Source of the DNA: Acidobacteriota bacterium | GTDB lineage: Bacteria; Acidobacteriota; Vicinamibacteria; Vicinamibacterales; UBA2999 | Length of the DNA stretch: 8,406 nucleotides | Direction of reading: 5' to 3' | NCBI GenBank assembly: GCA_020851835.1 | Contig: JADZBZ010000391.1 | Coordinates: 1-8,406 of the forward strand | Part shown: positions 5,519 to 8,406 of the stretch, one piece after another | Numbering within the stretch: the stretch's first letter is position 1 | Layout of the letters: every line of letters begins with the position of its first letter | Position numbers and translations under genes: made by a program | Notes under the pieces: model-generated | What the model was told of the DNA's origin: nothing | Seen by the model: the letters and a program-made list of their open reading frames with translations, nothing else | Databases searched by the model: none

Positions 5519-8026
5519 GTGTCCGACTACCATCCGCAGGATCTCGACCGCAAGTGGCAGGCCCGCTGGGCCGAGAGCCAGGCGTTCGAGGTCACCGAAG
5601 ATCCCGCCCGTCCGAAGTTCTACTGCCTCGAGATGTTCGCGTACCCGTCGGGGCATGCGCACGTGGGGCACGTGCGCAACTACATCATCGGCGACGTGGT
5701 GGCCCGGCTGAAGCGACTCCAGGGCTTCAACGTGCTGCACCCCTTCGGCTGGGACGCGTTCGGCCTGCCGGCCGAGAACGCCGCCATCAAGAGCGGCATC
5801 CATCCCGAAACCTCCACACTCGACAACATCGCCCATATGAAGGGCCAACTCCAGCGGCTCGGGATCAGCTACGCGTGGGGCCGGGAACTGGCGACGTGCC
5901 TGCCGGACTACTACCGCTGGAACCAGTGGCTGTTCACCCGCATGTTCGAGCGGGGGCTCGCCTACCGGCGGCGGTCGACCGTCAACTGGTGCCCGGTGGA
6001 TCACACGGTGCTGGCCAACGAGCAGGTGGTCGACGGTGCGTGCTGGCGCTGCGGCACCCCGGTGGAGCAGCAGGACCTCGAGCAGTGGTTCTTCCGCATC
6101 ACGGCCTACGCCGACGACCTGCTGTCGGGCGCCGACCGGCTGACCGAATGGCCGGACAAGGTGCTGACGATGCAGCGCAACTGGATCGGGCGATCCGAGG
6201 GCGCGCGCGTCACTTTCGCGCTGGCGGACTTGCCCGGCGGCATCGACGTCTTCACGACGCGCATCGACACCATTTTCGGGGCGACCTTCGTTCTGCTGGG
6301 GCCCGAGCACGGGCTCGTGCAGACCTTCGCGGACCTTGCAGACGACCCGCAGGCCTTCCGGGAGCAGGTGTCGCGGTTCCGGGGCCAGGATCGCGCCGGG
6401 CGGGTGAGCGGGGCGGTGGAGAAGGAAGGGTTCTTCACGGGACAATTCGCCGTGAATCCTTTCACCGGCGAGCGCGTGCCCATCTGGGTGGCGAACTTCG
6501 TCCTGGGCGAGTACGGTACGGGCGCCGTCATGGCCGTGCCCTTCGGCGACCAACGCGACTTCGAGTTCGCGCGCAAGTACAACCTGCCCATCCGGGTCGT
6601 GATCCGGCCGGCGGACGGCGAGGCGCCCGACGTAGACCGCATGACGGAGGCCCACGCCGATGACGGGTTCCTGGTCGACTCCGGTGCCTACACCGGGCTA
6701 TCGTCGGCGGAGGCGCGGCGCCGGCTGAGCAACCAAGCCGAGGGACGCGGCATTGGCGAGGCGACCGTGCAGTTCCGCCTCAAGGACTGGGGCATTTCGC
6801 GCCAGCGTTACTGGGGCACGCCCATTCCGATGATTCACTGCCCCCAGTGCGGCGTCGTGCCCGTTCCCGACGACCAACTCCCGGTGGTGCTGCCCAAGGT
6901 GGCCCAGTTCACCGGGCGGGGCGATTCTCCGCTTGCCAGCATCCCCGAGTTCGTCAACGTGGCCTGTCCCCGGTGCGGCGGCGCCGCCCGGCGCGAGACC
7001 GACACGATGGACACCTTCGTGGACTCCTCGTGGTACTTCTATCGTTTCGCCGACGCGCACAACGATCGGTTGCCGTTCGACCCGAAGAAGGCCGCGTACT
7101 GGTGTCCGGTCGATTTCTACAGCGGCGGGGTGGAGCACGCCATCCTGCACCTCATCTATTCGCGGTTCTTCGCGCGCGTGTTCCGCGACCTGGGCATGGT
7201 CGACCACAGCGAACCCTTCACCCACCTGCTCACGCAGGGCATGGTGCTCAAGGACGGCGCGGTGATGTCCAAGTCCAAGGGCAATGTCGTGGACCCGGAC
7301 ACGATGGTCCAGAAGGTGGGCGCCGACGCGCTGCGGCTGTACGTCATGTTCGTCGCGCCGCCCGAGAAGGAGGTGGAGTGGACCGACAGCGGACTCGACG
7401 GCAGCTTCCGCTGGCTGGCTCGGGTATGGCGGCTCGCGGAGCAGTGGCGCACCGGCGCGGCCGGAGGCGGCACGGAGGCCTCAGACGCGACGCGCCCGGT
7501 CGACCAGGCCGCCCTCTCGCCGGACGAACGGGCCATCCGCCGCAAGACGCACGACACCATCCGCCGCGTGACGCAGGACATCGACGTCCGCAAGCAGTTG
7601 AATACGGCCGTGTCGGCGATGATGGAACTGGTCAACGACCTCTACCTGTTCACCGACAAGGGCACGCGCACGCCGCAGGCGTCGCTGGTGGCACGCGAAG
7701 CGGTGGAATCTCTTGTCCTCATGCTGTCGCCGTGTGCGCCGCACACGGCCGACGAACTCGGGGAGCGATACGGCCCCCAGGGCGGGCTGGCGGCGGCCAC
7801 CTGGCCCGTGTACGATCCGGAGGTGGCCCGGGCCGAGGAAGTGGTCATCCCGGTCCAGGTCAACGGTAAGCTGCGCGGCCGCATCACGGCGCCGCCGGAC
7901 GCCTCCGACGCCGAGCTCGAGACGCTGGCGCTCGCCGAGCCGGGCGTACGCGGGCACGTGGACGGCAAGACCGTGAAGAAGGTCGTCGTGGCGAAGGGAC
8001 GGCTCGTGTCGATTGTGGCGGGCTGA
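5519..8026 (+). CDS. leuS: Leucyl-tRNA synthetase
   Basis: LeuRS is the class I cytoplasmic enzyme that charges tRNA-Leu with leucine and edits mischarged amino acids. The 835 residues cover the full bacterial architecture. The HIGH-type motif is HVGH (48-51). A zinc module follows, with C158, C175 and C178 visible. The CP1 editing domain carries TTRIDT (246-251) and GTGAVMAVPFGDQRD (333-347), where D344 is the editing aspartate. A second cysteine set (C441, C444, C483, C486) lies in the segment after the editing domain. The KMSKS loop reads VMSKS (582-586), with the essential second lysine K585 kept and the first replaced by V. The C-terminal VQVNGKLRGRI and DGKTVKKVVV blocks form the tRNA-binding tail. 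The distance from GMVLKDG to MSKS is only a few residues, so the leucine-specific insertion found in E. coli LeuRS is absent. The GTG at 5519 has GAGAG 7 nt upstream. lptE follows after 28 bp. Confidence 0.98.
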   Translation: MSDYHPQDLDRKWQARWAESQAFEVTEDPARPKFYCLEMFAYPSGHAHVGHVRNYIIGDVVARLKRLQGFNVLHPFGWDAFGLPAENAAIKSGIHPETSTLDNIAHMKGQLQRLGISYAWGRELATCLPDYYRWNQWLFTRMFERGLAYRRRSTVNWCPVDHTVLANEQVVDGACWRCGTPVEQQDLEQWFFRITAYADDLLSGADRLTEWPDKVLTMQRNWIGRSEGARVTFALADLPGGIDVFTTRIDTIFGATFVLLGPEHGLVQTFADLADDPQAFREQVSRFRGQDRAGRVSGAVEKEGFFTGQFAVNPFTGERVPIWVANFVLGEYGTGAVMAVPFGDQRDFEFARKYNLPIRVVIRPADGEAPDVDRMTEAHADDGFLVDSGAYTGLSSAEARRRLSNQAEGRGIGEATVQFRLKDWGISRQRYWGTPIPMIHCPQCGVVPVPDDQLPVVLPKVAQFTGRGDSPLASIPEFVNVACPRCGGAARRETDTMDTFVDSSWYFYRFADAHNDRLPFDPKKAAYWCPVDFYSGGVEHAILHLIYSRFFARVFRDLGMVDHSEPFTHLLTQGMVLKDGAVMSKSKGNVVDPDTMVQKVGADALRLYVMFVAPPEKEVEWTDSGLDGSFRWLARVWRLAEQWRTGAAGGGTEASDATRPVDQAALSPDERAIRRKTHDTIRRVTQDIDVRKQLNTAVSAMMELVNDLYLFTDKGTRTPQASLVAREAVESLVLMLSPCAPHTADELGERYGPQGGLAAATWPVYDPEVARAEEVVIPVQVNGKLRGRITAPPDASDAELETLALAEPGVRGHVDGKTVKKVVVAKGRLVSIVAG
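7729..7749. repeat. Perfect 9-bp inverted repeat inside leuS
   Basis: GCCGTGTGC (7729-7737) and its exact complement GCACACGGC (7741-7749) flank a GCC triloop. It lies over the codons for the conserved SPCAPHTADEL segment of LeuRS, so coding constraint explains part of it. No T-run follows and no gene boundary is near, so it is not a terminator. A strong hairpin here could slow ribosomes or RNase action; that is speculative. Confidence 0.55.
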
Positions 8027-8054
8027 CGGACGGATTCAGGAAAGGGTGGCGCCG

Positions 8055-8406
8055 GTGAACAGGCGTGAACTGCTGGCACTGCTGCCGGCGCTGGGCGTCG
8101 CGGGCTGCGGGTACACGCTCGCGGGCCGTGGGTCGTTTCTACCCGCCTACATCCAGACCATCGGCGTCCCGGCCTTTGGCAACACGACTCCCTATCAGAC
8201 GGTGGAGCAGGTGTTCACCGAGAAGGTTCGTATCGAGTTCCAGAGCCGCGGCCAGTACACGGTGACGCCCACCGACACGGGCGCCGATGGCGTCGTGCGC
8301 GGCACCATCACGGGCATCTCGGCCTCGCCCGTCGGCTATACGGACGCGCAGTTGGCGCGCCGTTATCGCTTCACCATCGTCATCGGCGTGTCGTTCGAGG
8401 ACGTCA
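8055..8406 (+). CDS. lptE: LPS-assembly lipoprotein LptE, N-terminal part (runs off the window)
   Basis: LptE (formerly RlpB) is the outer-membrane lipoprotein that plugs the LptD barrel and helps insert lipopolysaccharide into the outer leaflet. The 117 visible residues begin with a basic MNRRE, a short hydrophobic stretch and a lipobox VAGC (15-18), so C18 would be lipidated after cleavage by signal peptidase II. The mature start CGYTLAGRGSFLPAYIQTIGVPAFGNTTPYQTVEQVFTEKV-type sequence, split by the lipobox, is the family hallmark: CGY, then IGVPAF, then the TPYQTVEQ helix, then beta-strands such as GVVRGTITGI. The GTG at 8055 has AGGAAAGGG at 8038-8046 with an 8-nt gap; an in-frame GTG at 8046 is too close to that site. 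The remaining 50-70 or so residues lie beyond the window. It is co-directional with and 28 bp from leuS, a linkage known in Proteobacteria, where holA follows. Confidence 0.9.
   Translation, partial: MNRRELLALLPALGVAGCGYTLAGRGSFLPAYIQTIGVPAFGNTTPYQTVEQVFTEKVRIEFQSRGQYTVTPTDTGADGVVRGTITGISASPVGYTDAQLARRYRFTIVIGVSFEDV

Noticed and set aside
5414..6655. A 413-codon minus-strand open frame opposite leuS, and similar long frames opposite the ETF-QO and deacetylase genes
   Set aside because: They mirror clearly real genes, have no recognisable domains, and show the low-complexity composition expected of antisense frames in G+C-rich DNA.
1..8406. Mobile elements, CRISPR arrays, tRNA/rRNA genes, defence or biosynthetic clusters
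   Set aside because: No transposase-like proteins, terminal inverted repeats, regular spacer arrays or tRNA-like folds were seen; the genes are single-copy metabolic and envelope functions.

Overview
This window is a high-GC chromosomal segment of a Gram-negative bacterium, and almost all of it is coding. An LPS-assembly lipoprotein (LptE) implies an outer membrane. Together with the G+C-rich codon use, the compact spacing and the ETF / ETF-quinone oxidoreductase pair, it would fit an Acidobacteriota (Vicinamibacteria-like) genome. That placement is an inference from general character, not a search result.

Layout. (1) Positions 70-2745 (+): electron transfer flavoprotein alpha subunit (etfA), then ETF-quinone oxidoreductase. 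Electrons from acyl-CoA dehydrogenases pass through the ETF flavin to this membrane-associated FAD/4Fe-4S enzyme and on to the quinone pool. The etfB partner is not visible and may lie upstream. (2) 2782-3663 (-): a stand-alone rmlA (glucose-1-phosphate thymidylyltransferase), convergent with the ETF genes. (3) 3763-5433 (+): a DUF374 lysophospholipid-acyltransferase-like protein followed by a class II-type histone deacetylase-family amidohydrolase, probably one transcription unit, divergent from rmlA. (4) 5519 to the window end (+): leucyl-tRNA synthetase (leuS) followed by the start of lptE, an order also known from Proteobacteria (leuS-lptE-holA).

Non-coding DNA is scarce. The 58 bp joining etfA to the quinone oxidoreductase gene is built from eight degenerate 7-bp units: four copies of TAGGCTC-like sequence, a 2-bp centre, then four copies of the inverse GAGCCTA. 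Together they make one large dyad running from the stop codon of one gene to the start codon of the next. The 99-bp divergent rmlA / DUF374 spacer has a good -10 box close to each gene; the rmlA transcript is predicted to be nearly leaderless. The 85 bp before leuS holds a GC-rich hairpin, an AT-richer promoter-like patch and small overlapping inverted repeats.

I see no mobile elements, CRISPR arrays, rRNA or tRNA genes, or defence islands. The genes are mainly housekeeping. The least explained signals are the heptamer array, the non-standard quinone-site sequence of the ETF oxidoreductase, and the pairing of a deacetylase-family enzyme with a DUF374 protein.
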